NCBI RefSeq assembly: GCF_001039355.2
Contig: NW_019775400.1
Location: 160,342 to 186,862 of the forward strand
DNA: 26,521 nt
Origin: Lingula anatina
Taxonomy: Eukaryota; Brachiopoda; Lingulata; Lingulida; Lingulidae
Direction: 5' to 3'
The translations under genes were made by a program, and so were the position numbers. Below the pieces are notes generated by a model that did no database searches, was not told the origin of the DNA, and was given only the letters and a program-made list of their open reading frames with translations. How positions within the stretch are numbered: position 1 is the stretch's first letter; the number at the start of each line of letters is the position of its first letter. This document shows positions 1 to 11,168 of the stretch, one piece after another.

Positions 1-1070
1 AAATGGCATTTGGTCCCTTATTGAAGGCAGTGAACAAACCAATTATTTCTAGGAAAACCTGATTGAAAAAGTAAGCATCTTTTTTAAAAGCTGTGGCAAA
101 AGTCACCTTTTATCTCTTCAGTATAACTTCAATGGCAACTGAATTGAATAAAGAGAAAACTATACGATAAAAACTTTTTGCAATATGTAAGATATACTTT
201 TAGATGTCCACTTTGGGCTATACTGCAGATGGTGAGTAAATCACCAGCAATGAATTGAAGAAATTTGAAGGCCTTTTCATATTGAGTGGTATACTTGAGC
301 AATAGTGTCTGTACCAGTCCACTTTGAGAGAACTTAAACCACTTAACTGTACGAACTTTAGATGAGGGGGTCACCTAAACACGACCCCTGTGCTCACGCA
401 CACATGGCCAATTGATCAACTTCTGCACAAACAGTGGGATGGAATCACGCTAGTTAAAGCCAGTACAACGTGTTTGACAATAACCAGTAAGGACATGTCC
501 AGTCTAAGTGTTATAGTACAGAATGTATCCTAAAGTGTACTGCTTCATGTGAAAAGGGTCCTGAGCATGACAGTAATCAGCTGGCTTATATGTCTACTTC
601 CCATGCTCTCCTTAAACTAAATGCTATATATGTTAATTAAAATCTAATCAGTGATAGGAAATTTAAAAAAAATCTGAAGGGTGTTGCCACATTTGTAGAA
701 AAATGTAAATGGTTTCCCCTAATCAAATTTATGACAATTAAAATGTATGAATTGTGAGGTGCAGAGATAGGCCAGTCCAGGAGTGTGACAAAACTTGGGG
801 GGGGGGGGAAACTGAGCAACAAAGTCATCCAGTTGCAGTGAAAACTTGTTTTCTAGTGAATTCCAGACAATATCTCAACTCATTGGTGTTGCTTCAAATT
901 ATCCATCTTGTATCGTGATCCACATACTAAAAGACTCCTATATATTTATAATCATACTGCCATAAATCCAAATGTTTGTCATTGCCCATGACAGTGCATC
1001 CAATATATATACCATCTGAATATAACCAACATTGAAACAATTCACATTCTAGGGGTTACGAGGACTACCT
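1..1070. other. No gene recognised; region beyond the CDC42SE 3' end
   Basis: AT-rich with scattered stops in every frame. The 81-codon minus frame at 129-374 and the 63-codon one at 637-828 show no family resemblance. Apart from the G12 run nothing distinctive is seen. Confidence 0.6.
797..808. repeat. Poly-G run (12)
   Basis: Twelve consecutive G. A 14-base G run occurs at 19379-19392, and T or A runs of 15 at 7202-7216 and 3475-3489. These are homopolymers prone to sequencing error. Confidence 0.95.
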
Positions 1071-1241
1071 GGCCCCGGTTTCACAAAAAAAAATTAAGTC
1101 AGGTTCCTTGGCTAAGAACTTAATTACCATGGTTACATGGTCACATCTTACCCTATCTGGCACATTGTTACAGCACTCTCATGGAAATCCTACTCAACTA
1201 AGCCAGGAAACTGACTTAAGTTTTTTAGTGAAACTGGGACC
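1071..1241. mobile_element. MITE-like element with ~42-bp terminal inverted repeats
   Basis: The left arm 1071-1113 (starting ggccccggtttcac, containing ttaagtcagg) pairs with the right arm 1201-1241 (ending agtgaaactgggacc, containing ctgacttaag) at about 80-85% identity. The total length of 171 bases has no coding capacity. The 'gtttcactaaa...cttaagtca' type of end is common in short invertebrate elements. No clear target-site duplication is visible. Confidence 0.65.
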
Positions 1242-1800
1242 TGTACTATGACAATGAAGTTCTCCATGTTCAGCACATGTGGGTGTTTGTGACATGTTCT
1301 GTGCTCCCAGTAATGTAAGACCAGATACTTTCACTGCTATCATTTCCAGTTTCTTGGTAAAATACTGTAGACGCCAGGAGGCATGTGAGCCAGCCACCTG
1401 GGGGTTCCTTTTGATAAATAAAACCAGTACTTCATGTCTGCTTTGACAGTCCAGTGATGTGCTGATGTGTATATATGTGTTATGACATACGTATCCATAT
1501 ACTAGTACGTGTAAAATCCATATTTCAGTTTTGAATTTTGCACCACAAAGCTGCTGCTGTTACTACACTACTGTGCCCCCTTTACATCATGTATATCCAG
1601 ATATATCTGATATATATATATATATAAGTATATCAAAACCCATGCATCATCTCAGCACACAATGTGCAGCTGCTGTCAGTCTATAATTGTCTGCATTCTT
1701 GTTCATTTGGTCAATGCTTTCTTCAGACTGTGTTTGCATAGGCTGTCTCCCTGCTGCACTGTCATTGTGTGGTTATATTGAATGGAGATCTGGGCACAGG

Positions 1801-2134
1801 TTTATTACAGCACTGGGGGCTTGGCAGTGTGAACAGTTTGTTTTCTTTTATAAAATATCATCCATCAAAGGACAGTGAGCAACCTGAAATAGATTTGCAA
1901 AATATCAATTCTTTGTGTCTTTTTGAATAGTTAACTGTTTTATAGTCTTTTTGCATTAATGTTTATTAAGCTAGACTGTAGATCATTGTTATTATTATCA
2001 CAACACCTTTCAAGAATATTTCAAAATGGAGCTGGTGCAAGTCTTAAATGTGCATCTGTTATTTCCCACTCTTTTAAAGGTGATAACATATATGAAATGT
2101 ATATTATTAAATTTGTATCTAACTCCACTTACCC
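1801..2134 (-). terminator. Putative CDC42SE 3' UTR with two AATAAA candidates
   Basis: On the minus strand AATAAA occurs at 1962-1967 (168 bases after the stop) and at 1801-1806. Either would give a short 3' UTR. The choice cannot be made from sequence alone, and longer 3' UTRs are common in this gene family. Confidence 0.4.
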
Positions 2135-2248
2135 TCATGACTTCTGTACATCTTGTAAATCTCTAACATCTAAGTGAACACTAACAGGAGATACATGGTC
2201 ATAGCCCCCCTTGGACGACATTTGTCCTTGTATGGAATTCACCCCAGG
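2135..2248 (-). CDS. CDC42SE: CDC42SE last coding exon (codons 52-88 and stop)
   Basis: In gene sense the acceptor is GTCCTATTTCAG|CCT at 2249. The exon encodes NSIQGQM then SSKGGY, the conserved C-terminal block of the family, followed by a divergent tail ending in VQKS and TGA at 2135-2137. The 313-bp intron upstream (2249-2561) contains the alternating purine-pyrimidine tract at 2331-2363. Confidence 0.92.
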   Translation of the reverse strand, partial: PGVNSIQGQMSSKGGYDHVSPVSVHLDVRDLQDVQKS

Positions 2249-3285
2249 CTGAAATAGGACACACATTTCAAATTTAAAACACTGAATTGTTTCAGAATAG
2301 CCTGGTGTGTTATCTAATATATTTCTCTCTCACACACACATGCGCGCGCGTGTACACACACACTCTCTTATAGATAAGCAATTAGATATAAAACAACACC
2401 ATACATATCTGATATCCGTTAAAATTTTTTTAACATTTTCACTAGACATATTATCAGTCTCATTAAAAAGTTTTTAATAATTTAAAAATATGAATGGGCT
2501 AAATAATCATGTTGCATAATTCAAAATAATTGATAAACCATAAGTAAATCAGAGCACTTACTGAGCTAAAATTGGATACATCCCCTGATCCTATGTGTCC
2601 TGTGTGTTGGAAATTGGTTGGTAGACCTATCATACTCCTGTCTATCCTCCTACGCCTCTTCTGGAAAAAATATATATTGAAAATTGTATGTGACATTTAT
2701 CAAGAAAAACAAAATGTAAATGGTGAAAACGATTAATATCTAGGGAAACTTGAAGCTTTGAAATTTTTCAATGTCAGTGAAAAAACATTTTTAAGCACAT
2801 AGGCAATCTCTTTGAAGTTACAGTAGATGAGAAAAAACTCTTGTTCTCAAGGCCAACATTTGATTTATATGCTTTCCTTTAAATTGTATTTCACTCTTTT
2901 TATTTTTATTTTTTTCTTGTGAAATTCTATAAAAGGGAATTACCATTAAGGTAGTATGTAAAGGTTTGGGGTGATGTATTTGAAATAAGTGAACCTATCT
3001 GAACTGAACAACTCTTTCACTTATTTTCTATGTTTTTTATCCTAATTATAAGTATCGAAAAACAACTGTTGATAACTCATTACAAAAACAATACCGAAAA
3101 AAATGCCCCTCATTTAATTTACTAACCCTGCATGCACACATTCAGCACTGTTTTTAAAATACAGTTAATGTGTTTAACACAGAGTTTGAGATAGAGAGAG
3201 AGAGAGAGGCTAGACTTTTTACTGTAATGAGTCTATCTGCAATATTTGTAATATGTATTCAACACTTGCATGCAGACATCTGAGT

Positions 3286-3355
<70 letters not shown>

Positions 3356-3566
3356 CCAAGACCAGTCTAACTTAAACCTGAAATAATCTAACTGGCAGAG
3401 AGAACCAATCACATTTTATTAAGTTTCACAATAAACAACCTTGCTGTCTATTAGTCACAAACCGATTCCGTATTAAAAAAAAAAAAAAAGCTTTGAACAC
3501 GCCTTTACTCACCGGCTGTGGTTGCTCGGCAACACAGCACCTAAAACAGACTAGCACGTCACTCAT
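2135..3566 (-). CDS. CDC42SE: CDC42 small effector protein (CDC42SE/SPEC family), complete CDS, 3 coding exons
   Basis: Joining complement(3513-3566), complement(2562-2660) and complement(2135-2248) gives 88 residues with no frame break; all junctions are phase 0. Seen: an N-terminus with paired Cys10-Cys11, then AEQPQP at 13-18, a KRRRR basic patch at 19-23, a CRIB motif from Ile29-Gly30 to Ile41-Gly42 with Pro32, Phe35, His37 and His40, and a SKGGY motif at 63-67. Known for the family: vertebrate CDC42SE1/2 are about 80-84 residues, bind GTP-CDC42 through the CRIB motif, are membrane-anchored by palmitoylation of the cysteine pair plus the basic patch, and act in actin and cell-shape signalling. 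The order and spacing here match, so identity is firm. The C-terminal 20 residues after SKGGY diverge from vertebrates. The SE1/SE2 split cannot be assigned. The start is Met1 in CACAAGATGA, with A at -3. Upstream exons must be non-coding, because an acceptor site lies 53 bases before the ATG. Confidence 0.95.
2331..2363. repeat. Alternating purine-pyrimidine tract (CA/CG/TG), Z-DNA-prone
   Basis: A 33-base stretch alternates pyrimidine-purine without a break: CA repeats, then tgcgcgcgcgtgta, then CA repeats, flanked by TC runs on both sides. It lies in the last intron of CDC42SE, about 80-115 bases before the acceptor of the last exon. Confidence 0.9.
2562..2660 (-). CDS. CDC42SE: CDC42SE second coding exon (codons 19-51, CRIB motif)
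   Basis: This 99-base exon encodes the basic patch and the complete CRIB motif. In gene sense the acceptor is TATTTTTTCCAG|AAG and the donor TCA|GTAAGT. The preceding intron is 852 bp (2661-3512) and carries the CA and AG microsatellites. The CRIB motif departs from the PAK-type ISxP start by having IGLP, as the SPEC family does. Confidence 0.95.
3191..3209. repeat. Short (AG)n microsatellite
   Basis: About nine AG units in the same CDC42SE intron as the CA repeat. Confidence 0.9.
3287..3353. repeat. (CA)n microsatellite, about 33 units
   Basis: An uninterrupted CA run in the first intron between CDC42SE coding exons. A shorter AG run (3191-3209) lies about 80 bases away. Confidence 0.98.
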
Positions 3567-3619
3567 CTTGTGAGCAGCGGAGGACCCCAGCTTGACAGGC
3601 GGACGCTTCACCAGCTTAA
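3513..3619 (-). CDS. CDC42SE: CDC42SE first coding exon (5'-UTR tail plus codons 1-18)
   Basis: In gene sense, a CTCTTGATTGCAG acceptor ends at 3620 and the donor CCG|GTGAGT starts at 3512. The exon is 107 bases: 53 bases of 5' UTR (3567-3619) and 18 codons (3513-3566) ending at AEQPQP. The frame is also open upstream of the ATG as far as the acceptor, but the family N-terminus begins at this Met. A 15-base A run (3475-3489, T in gene sense) lies 23 bases beyond the donor. Confidence 0.93.
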
Positions 3620-4090
3620 CTGCAATCAAGAGAAAGGAATATTAACACACAGAACATATGGTATAAGAACAAGACCCACCAGTTTCAATGCAATCAAAAA
3701 ATATACATACTATAATACATAATTATATCATTGTCTGTAAGCAAGACCTAATATAGGAAGGGTATGTCAGCTAAACCACGATCAACAAGGAAGAGACAGA
3801 ACAGGAGCTAGGAATGGACTGAATACATCCTTGTGTGCTGAAATATAAACTTTTCCATTATATCTGCAGAGACATAGGACTGCAGGTCACAATAATAAAA
3901 TAATAATAATAAAATGGCCCATTCTAAAATTGAACCAGTCCATTTTTTTAGTTATATATTTCCGGACATGTTTGGCCTCCCCAAACTTCATGTTGAGAAG
4001 AACCAGAGCTGGCATATGGGCCCCAGCACTACTATACTACACTGTGTGGAACAACTGCTTGCCTTGGTACAAGCAGTGGCTATTTCCTTT

Positions 4091-4309
4091 AGGCCAGTTT
4101 CCACTCAGTCTGACCCACCTCAGGAAGAAGTCTAATGAATTGTGATTAGCTCACCATAAGAAGCCAATCTAATCTATCTGTTGCCCCACCTGTCATCACT
4201 GTAATTGAAATACATTGCCTTGCTATGTTAAGTTAATAATATCCAGATTTCCTGAGCTGAAATAGTTCATACTACGTAAGGCCCACCTATCTCCAGTGGA
4301 AACTGGCCT
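4091..4309. mobile_element. MITE-like element with 15-bp perfect terminal inverted repeats
   Basis: aggccagtttccact at 4091-4105 and its exact complement at 4295-4309 bound a 219-base non-coding segment. A second word, gacccacct (4112-4120), has a looser counterpart, ggcccacct, near 4280-4288, but in direct orientation. No clear target duplication was found. Perfect 15-base ends over this short span are unlikely by chance. Confidence 0.5.
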
Positions 4310-7300
4310 TCAGATTTGTGAAGAGGTCCATGGCTAGGTCAGTCTGTCATGTAGACTGAAGCCCAACACACAATTACACTGGTCAACTGTCAACAAGAGA
4401 CAGCCTTTCTAAATACTATTATTGTTTTTTATTTAAAGAAGCATGTAAAACAATCCATAAACCATAATTTATAGAGCTTCAAACTAAAACTTTTCTTTCC
4501 TTTTACAATGCATGAGACAATAACATAAGTATGAAAAAAAAACATACTGACAAAAAAAAAATTACTGCAGTAAAATGTTTGATTATGTGGTCTTTATATT
4601 ACCAAGGCCAAAATGTTTGACAATGTTTCTGGTTAATCTCCTTGCCTGTGTTAGGGAGGCTCAGCCTTTTACAAAGCAATTTTCCAATCCTGACATTGGT
4701 TTTAAAAAAGAATGTTTTGGGGATTGCGTGCTATGTGCCAGTAACCAGCTGTTAGGAAAAGCTTGCATATTTATAAATATTAAATGCAACAAAGATCACA
4801 CCCTTATGATGACTTGTCAACTGAAAAATCATACTTAATTCAAACCTATGTATTATTTTGGAAACTGTTCTTCATACATTTCATATTGCAGGTGTCTTTT
4901 ATTACATAAACTTAACTGAGGACTGGAAGTGGATAATAAACATGGCATGATAATTTTTATCTGACATAAAGTCATATTTATTACTTATTCCTCCTAAGGA
5001 AAAAAAAACATTCACAAAAATGTAGTAGTTAACACAGTGAAAAGGTCCCAGTAAAAAATACAGAAAGCCTGATCTAAAATGGCAGTTTTAATGCCCTTAC
5101 TCCAAGATGTCAACCCTGTAAGAACTTACTGATAAGGTCCAATCCAGTACAAATTCATAACAAGTAAATATCAAGTTTCAAAGTGAATGAAGTAACAGCA
5201 TTTCAAGCCCGTTTCACCTCATTCTGGCCAGACTTCCCAGCATTCTGTGTCATGGCATAATTTACAAAAATTGAAATTATTTTAGCATGGCCTTCTAAAC
5301 CACTACGTCTGAGTTTCCATCCATATAAGATTTGAAGATATGACTTGAACTATAAAACAGCCCATAAATATATCATGTCCTCATAATATGTTTCATAACA
5401 CACAAAGAGGTGACTCAACCAACTTTTTTTTTCATCATCAAAATAACATTTTCTTACCTTTTTCTTTGTCGGGTCAGTAAGTCCTGTTTACTGTGGTGGA
5501 AAAACGGTCCTGTTTTTAAAAAACTTTATCTCTGCCTTACTTAGATAACAGTTTCTCATCTCATGACAAGTCTCTCAACAGATAACTGTGTGCTACCGCT
5601 TTTTATGTTTTGTTTGTTCATGTAAGCCGACACAAGTCAACTGTACGATCTTATCACCTTTTGCCACTCGGTTCACGAGCCGATGAGAAGAAAAGGTCTA
5701 GGTTACAGGTAGATATGTGCGGCAACTTTAACATCAGAGCTCTGATTAATTAAGGTATGCTTCCTCATCTTGGTAATCAATTCCCCTGTTAATATCCAGC
5801 ATTATCAGAAGTATGGTGAACTTTTCAACCTCCATATCAACCTATTAGGTATATATACATGCTCTTTTTATCACTCCATGAGAAATGTTATTCCCTCACT
5901 TACCAAAATGTTCACAACACCTGTCTGGTTTTGATGCCTTTATCTTTCAAGGTCATTAAAAAGAACACGTCCTTATCATGCATAATATATATGATTCTTT
6001 CTCCCTTCTCTGCTTACCTTGTCCTTGGAAACAATGTCTTACTGCAGTAAAAATAAGTATAGCATACACCAGAAAGATGACAGGAGCGAGAGAAAAAAAA
6101 ACCAAAATGGGAATTTTTCTAAGACTGAGCAGAAAAAATTTTATATATGTATCCGGATTCTTAGTGCGCTGAAAAACCACAGTGACATAATAGCGTGTCA
6201 CAGTTAATTAACTTTCACATCTAGCCAGACACACTGAATTCATAAAAAACAAGAATTTTCAATGTGTTTTATAATACAGTCAAACCATAACATTTTTAAA
6301 GATCCTTGTCTATATATAAACACTGTTTCTATCAGACTTTTAACAATCACAAACTGTACTTTAATTCAGCCACTTTGGGGCACTGTAGTATGTATACGTC
6401 TTAGCACTAAAAGGTGCCTGGATGACGGCAATTTTAATTTTAATTGGTAACAATATTACTTCATCAAACAACAGAAAACAAAAACTCTGTATCACCATGC
6501 ACGTACACAGTTAAAATCTATTTACTCACTAAACATACTTCTGCTGCTTAAATGGCACGAATAGGTACACTCGAGAGACTTTTAAGTTGACTTTCCCACT
6601 TCAGCAAACAAATAAAAAATATATAATACCTTTACTTTCCACACAAGAACATTCCATTTCATCGACTGGAGCTGTGACCCCTTTGTGCATCCCCATCTGG
6701 TAAATATTAATATTTTGTCACCACTCTCACAGGACTGTACTTTAAAAAAGTCACCTCGAGATCGACCACCTACTGTGACAGAAACCCACTTTAGCCTTAA
6801 CTTCATTAATCCAGCCAGGTAAATAGTTTCATAAGACCCCCAGGATGGCTGCCTCTGCCCAGAGAATGCTAAATGAATGGTGATAAATGCAAATTCAACA
6901 AAGCATAATATCTATTAATCCTTTACCTCTGATAAACTCTACCAGAGATTAGTTAAATTTGGTGACGGGGATTTGTTTGAAGGTGGCATGTGGGGGGAAC
7001 AGGTTGATTAAGTGTTTTCTAATTGTTTCCCTCTACCATCCATTACATGTGTACTACATGAGTACAGGTAATTAAACCACTGGGAGGATGATTCGTTAAG
7101 CCGGCTCATCTCCTCGTTAAACACGCTCTTCACCTGAGACAGCTTATTAACAGTTAGTAGCTATTAATTTTACCTTTGAGCTATCTCTTAGACTGGTAAT
7201 GTTTTTTTTTTTTTTTCTAAAACATTTAAGCTCACTTGTATTTAATTTTTGGCATCTTTATAATGTGTACAAATAACAATCTTTGGACTTGACTTTAATA

Positions 7301-7599
7301 AAACAACAGAGAAAGAAAGATAAATTCCAAAATATACAAGTTTGGTAAAAAAAAAAGTACTATCACCATTATCCTATTAATTTTACATGTTATATTTGAA
7401 TAATGAATGAAGAAATAAAAGTGCATCTGTTCACCCAAGGACTTCGTTAGACCAGAGTTGGTCCTATTTGTATCAGTGTAGCTTGCATAAGACCTTGAAG
7501 ACTGACTTTCAGGTCTAAAACTATCCTTGTGTGAACACACCCAGTGATGTTGAATCCATGAACCACCTAATGCTAGTAACAGTGCAGATTATTCCCATA

Positions 7600-7690
7600 C
7601 CTGGCCTGCTGGCAGCTCAGTCTGGGTGGCGTAATGGCATGCCCTCCCAGTACCTTGAGACACCTGAACTCCTGATTTATTCTCACCTTT
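7600..7690 (+). repeat. Degenerate tRNA-derived SINE candidate
   Basis: tggcgtaatgg at 7627-7637 fits the pol III A-box consensus TRGYNNARNNG. A weak B-box-like stretch follows at about 7660-7672 (cacctgaactcct), much degraded. The segment is locally GC-richer than its flanks. No 3' tail or target duplication was seen. Confidence 0.28.
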
Positions 7691-8271
7691 TATTACCACA
7701 CTGAGTGCTACATGCAACTGAAGGCAACCGATAGCAATCATCATCACTGTTAAATTCATATTTCACCTTTTGTGCACCTGCTTGTCTGTCAAATCAATCC
7801 AGTATCTTAGAGTTCCAGTGTAGTAGAAAGAAAGTGATAAGTTTGCTACTGAAGGATTCATTAAGGAGATGGCCATCACATCTTTCAAATAAGGTCTGTG
7901 TAATTGTTTATAAAAATGAATCAAGAGCACAAAAAGTATCTTGCTACAGTAAGTTGCATCAACTATGGGGGAAAAAAAGTCCATTTTTTCAGATAAAGTC
8001 TCCACCCCACCTTTTCCTTGGAAATCCCTGGGTATGGGCCTGATAGTTCTGGTTGGTAAAAGCTTTTACTGACTCTTCTAGTACACCTAGTCCAAAAACA
8101 AGGGTGGTGCACATCTATCGGCTAATTGTTTTAGAATGAGGCAGCACAGTTGCCGCAGTTAATTAAAATATCTTCAACTCCAAATTTGTCACCTATTTTC
8201 TGCCATGTGGAAAACTGACAACCCCTGACATCCCACCTCCTGTGACACTGACAATATGTGACAACCTAGTT

Positions 8272-8273
<2 letters not shown>

Positions 8274-8322
<49 letters not shown>
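8274..8322. repeat. (GA)n microsatellite, about 24 units
   Basis: Perfect GA repeat, followed by cacacaag. It lies in the presumed CDC42SE 5' intron. Confidence 0.98.
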
Positions 8323-8323
<1 letters not shown>

Positions 8324-11168
8324 ACACAAGCACTACAGCTTACTAAAATTACATAATGAACGGATGACTTAGCACCTCCCCTCCCACCCCCTCCCACCAT
8401 AAAAACCTGAAATCCCATTATGAACACTGCCTGGGTGTGCACACCTTATTACCTGCTGGGCCACAGTTACAGGTTGTCAGTGCACTATATTATAATTTAT
8501 ATGGTAGTCTGGGTAAGTTGCATTGTTGTGGTGATAGGACGTATATCATCCTGGTAAAATATACTACAATTCTTTATCTGCAGGCTACAGCACTCTTTAG
8601 AACTAATGATCTTGTATAGAACCAGACACCTATGATTATTTTGTGTCAACAGTGGTAAATGCTACATAAATTATTTCACGTGAAGCAGATATTTAAAGAA
8701 AGGGTTTCTTAAAAATGTAAGACAGACAGAGCCATCTTATGATGAACTGGAAAAGTACTAGTAGGTAGAGCCCAAACCTCTGCCAAGAACAATTGATTAA
8801 CAATTATCAACAAATAAATTAATTAATGAGCCCCAACCAAAATCTAATTAATTTAAGTTACCCTTTTCTAAGCTATCCTGAAAGTTTTATCAGGATCTGT
8901 TCAAGTTCTTAACTTTCTGTATTATACTGTTAACCAGCAAAACAACAAAGGCAAACACACAACATCCTTGGCGGAGGTACTAACTGTTAAAATCCACAGT
9001 ATTTTAGATACTTGTATATAAATGAAATGCTAATTGTGTCTAGGTCAGCACAACAGCTGAGCTCTCTATTTAACATGCAACAGGCAAGGCACTCAGGAAA
9101 TTACATGATATAAGCATCAAAGCTGGGAACTTCAATAGGCTGTCTCTATTCCCTAAAAATACATATATGTTGATGACTAATTATTTTTTTTCTGAAATAA
9201 CTCTTTGAATGTTCCAAATGGTGCAGTTTGTGTGTTCCTATTTCAGATTTTAATTAATCAACAGTGAAATGCACATCACCAGGTTCATTAACACTGGGCT
9301 GGATAGGTAGCAATAGGACTTATCACAAATCTGTCAAGTGATTTTTTTGTAATCTAAAAAACGAAAAATTAATTTTGATGGATTAGCCCACACACAAATA
9401 CAAAATAACTGTACTAATTAAGTTTCATATTAGTAGTCAAAAACAGCTAGTTTTTTAAAGTTTAGGTAGGTAAAATGAGTTTTTTGGTCAACTCAGCAGG
9501 CTTCAGCCATAACACGGCATGGATTAGAAAATGGGAACATTAATAATATACAAATGAAAAGAGTCATTTATAAAAAAAATCCCATAACACACAGATAATT
9601 TAGACAAATGGGCTTGGATTTTACTGTATATCAGAAGATCATGAGAGGTGAAGTATGGAGTACGTGAATATAGTCTGGATGACAATTTCACCTTTTCAAT
9701 TCATACTGCCTGCAGGTTTTAGTGCCCTGTGCCACAAAGTCAATTTGAACAGTGTCAGTTTCTGTTTGTTGACTCTAAATATGCTCTCTTGATTATCTCT
9801 TTGTCCCAGTACAACACAGCTTGTCCAAAATACAGCACATGGATAAAAGGGAATGAAAACATAAAAATGCCTCTCATTTATTGCTGATGCAGTGTTTATG
9901 CACCTTTAAGAGACTTCAGTTAACACTGAACAAATAAATTTGTTTTTTCACTAGAAAATAAAAGTATACAAATAACATTTGAAATGGTAAAATTGGCATC
10001 CAGTGCCTAATGTACTGTGTTTATTAAAAGCAAGAGAAACCACTGGTTCCTATAATGGATATTCTACACCCTTTCTTCACCTGAATTAATATACACATAG
10101 ATTGCTGGAGGCGATAAATCTACATCTCTCAACGCCATTTCACATTTTCTTTTTCATTAAATAGTCGAATCACATTAGCGCAACTTCTGGGGGTCCTTCT
10201 AGCACTTTTGATGAAAAATGACACCTATTTCCTTACACAATACCTTGTGAAATAACCCCCTTTATTTTAGAAGGAGTTAAGCATGAGCTTCATGCTCAAA
10301 ATTCTGTAGAAACTGGATGTGTTACAGTACATGTGTGGCTTTCTAACCTTTCTGTCAGCTCTTTCTAGTCCCAGATCTATACGGCCTTTTTCTATTATCA
10401 GAAAATGAAGGTAATCCAATATACCAGTATTGTACTGATTATCCTGCATGAAATTACCTCATCCTAGACGTAACCACCTTGTACAGTATTCATCATTCAT
10501 AATAGTCTGTTTGCAATTTCTTCAGCCTTCAGCTGTCCAATAAACACTTCATAGATCCATCTCTGCTGCATATACCTACGTACAACATATGCTGCATGGC
10601 TCTATAAACTGCGCTCTACGAAAATATACCATCAGAATCCTATGCACTTTGTAGTCATGTCTGCTGATTATGAAAGAGAATGTCACTCTATATGGTGGTG
10701 AAGACTGGGATAGATCCATTCATTTAGAATAACTTTACCAATGCTTTAAAAACTGTGATTATACCTTTGCAATGTTCAGTATTATATCCCTATCTGGCTA
10801 TAGCACATCCATAGACTACTATAATCATGTCCCCTTGACAACTGACTACAATCTGCCTACAGAACTTCTCAGTATTTTTACAGAACATATCTTTTGCAGC
10901 ATGTATCCTATTATCTTATATGTATATTGCAATGAATACAAGAGTCATTATCTCTGTATCAGTATATAATCACAATATAGAGCACACCATAAATTCCCTA
11001 TTAGAAAAAAGCATAATTGATACAAACGACTTTCATTTATCTACCAGCACTTCTCCTTTAGTATATTAGCTATTAAATTGTCAGGAAGTGATTATAAGGA
11101 TTGGGGAAATGGTAAATGATAGTGTACTTGCTATAACATCTCGGTGTATAATCTATATAAAAAAACAG

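Larger units (their letters stand above)
3620..11168 (-). other. Probable long 5'-UTR intron of CDC42SE, proximal part
   Basis: No recognisable coding exon. It contains the MITE-like element at 4091-4309, the SINE candidate near 7.6 kb, the GA repeat, several TAATTA-rich stretches (6950-7180, 8790-8860) and scattered splice-like sites, the most notable pair enclosing 6018-6168. Intron status is inferred from the acceptor at 3620, which needs an upstream exon. Confidence 0.5.

Noticed and set aside
200-230. Plus-strand mini-exon: TACTTTTAG acceptor at 207 and ATG|GTGAGT donor at 231, frame MSTLGYTAD
   Set aside because: Too short and isolated; no partner exon on the plus strand nearby and no family resemblance.
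129-374. 81-codon minus-strand frame
   Set aside because: No recognisable domain and no supporting splice structure; typical of chance frames in AT-rich DNA.
3287-3353. CA repeat considered as a CRISPR-like or satellite array
   Set aside because: Simple dinucleotide repeat with no spacers; an ordinary microsatellite.
4575-4838. 87-codon plus-strand frame with several cysteines
   Set aside because: No signal peptide, regular cysteine spacing or family match; no promoter or splice context.
5458-5490. 33-base minus-strand segment with donor AAAAG|GTAAGA and acceptor CCACCACAG
   Set aside because: Donor is good but the segment is very short and the acceptor weak; too little to list as an exon.
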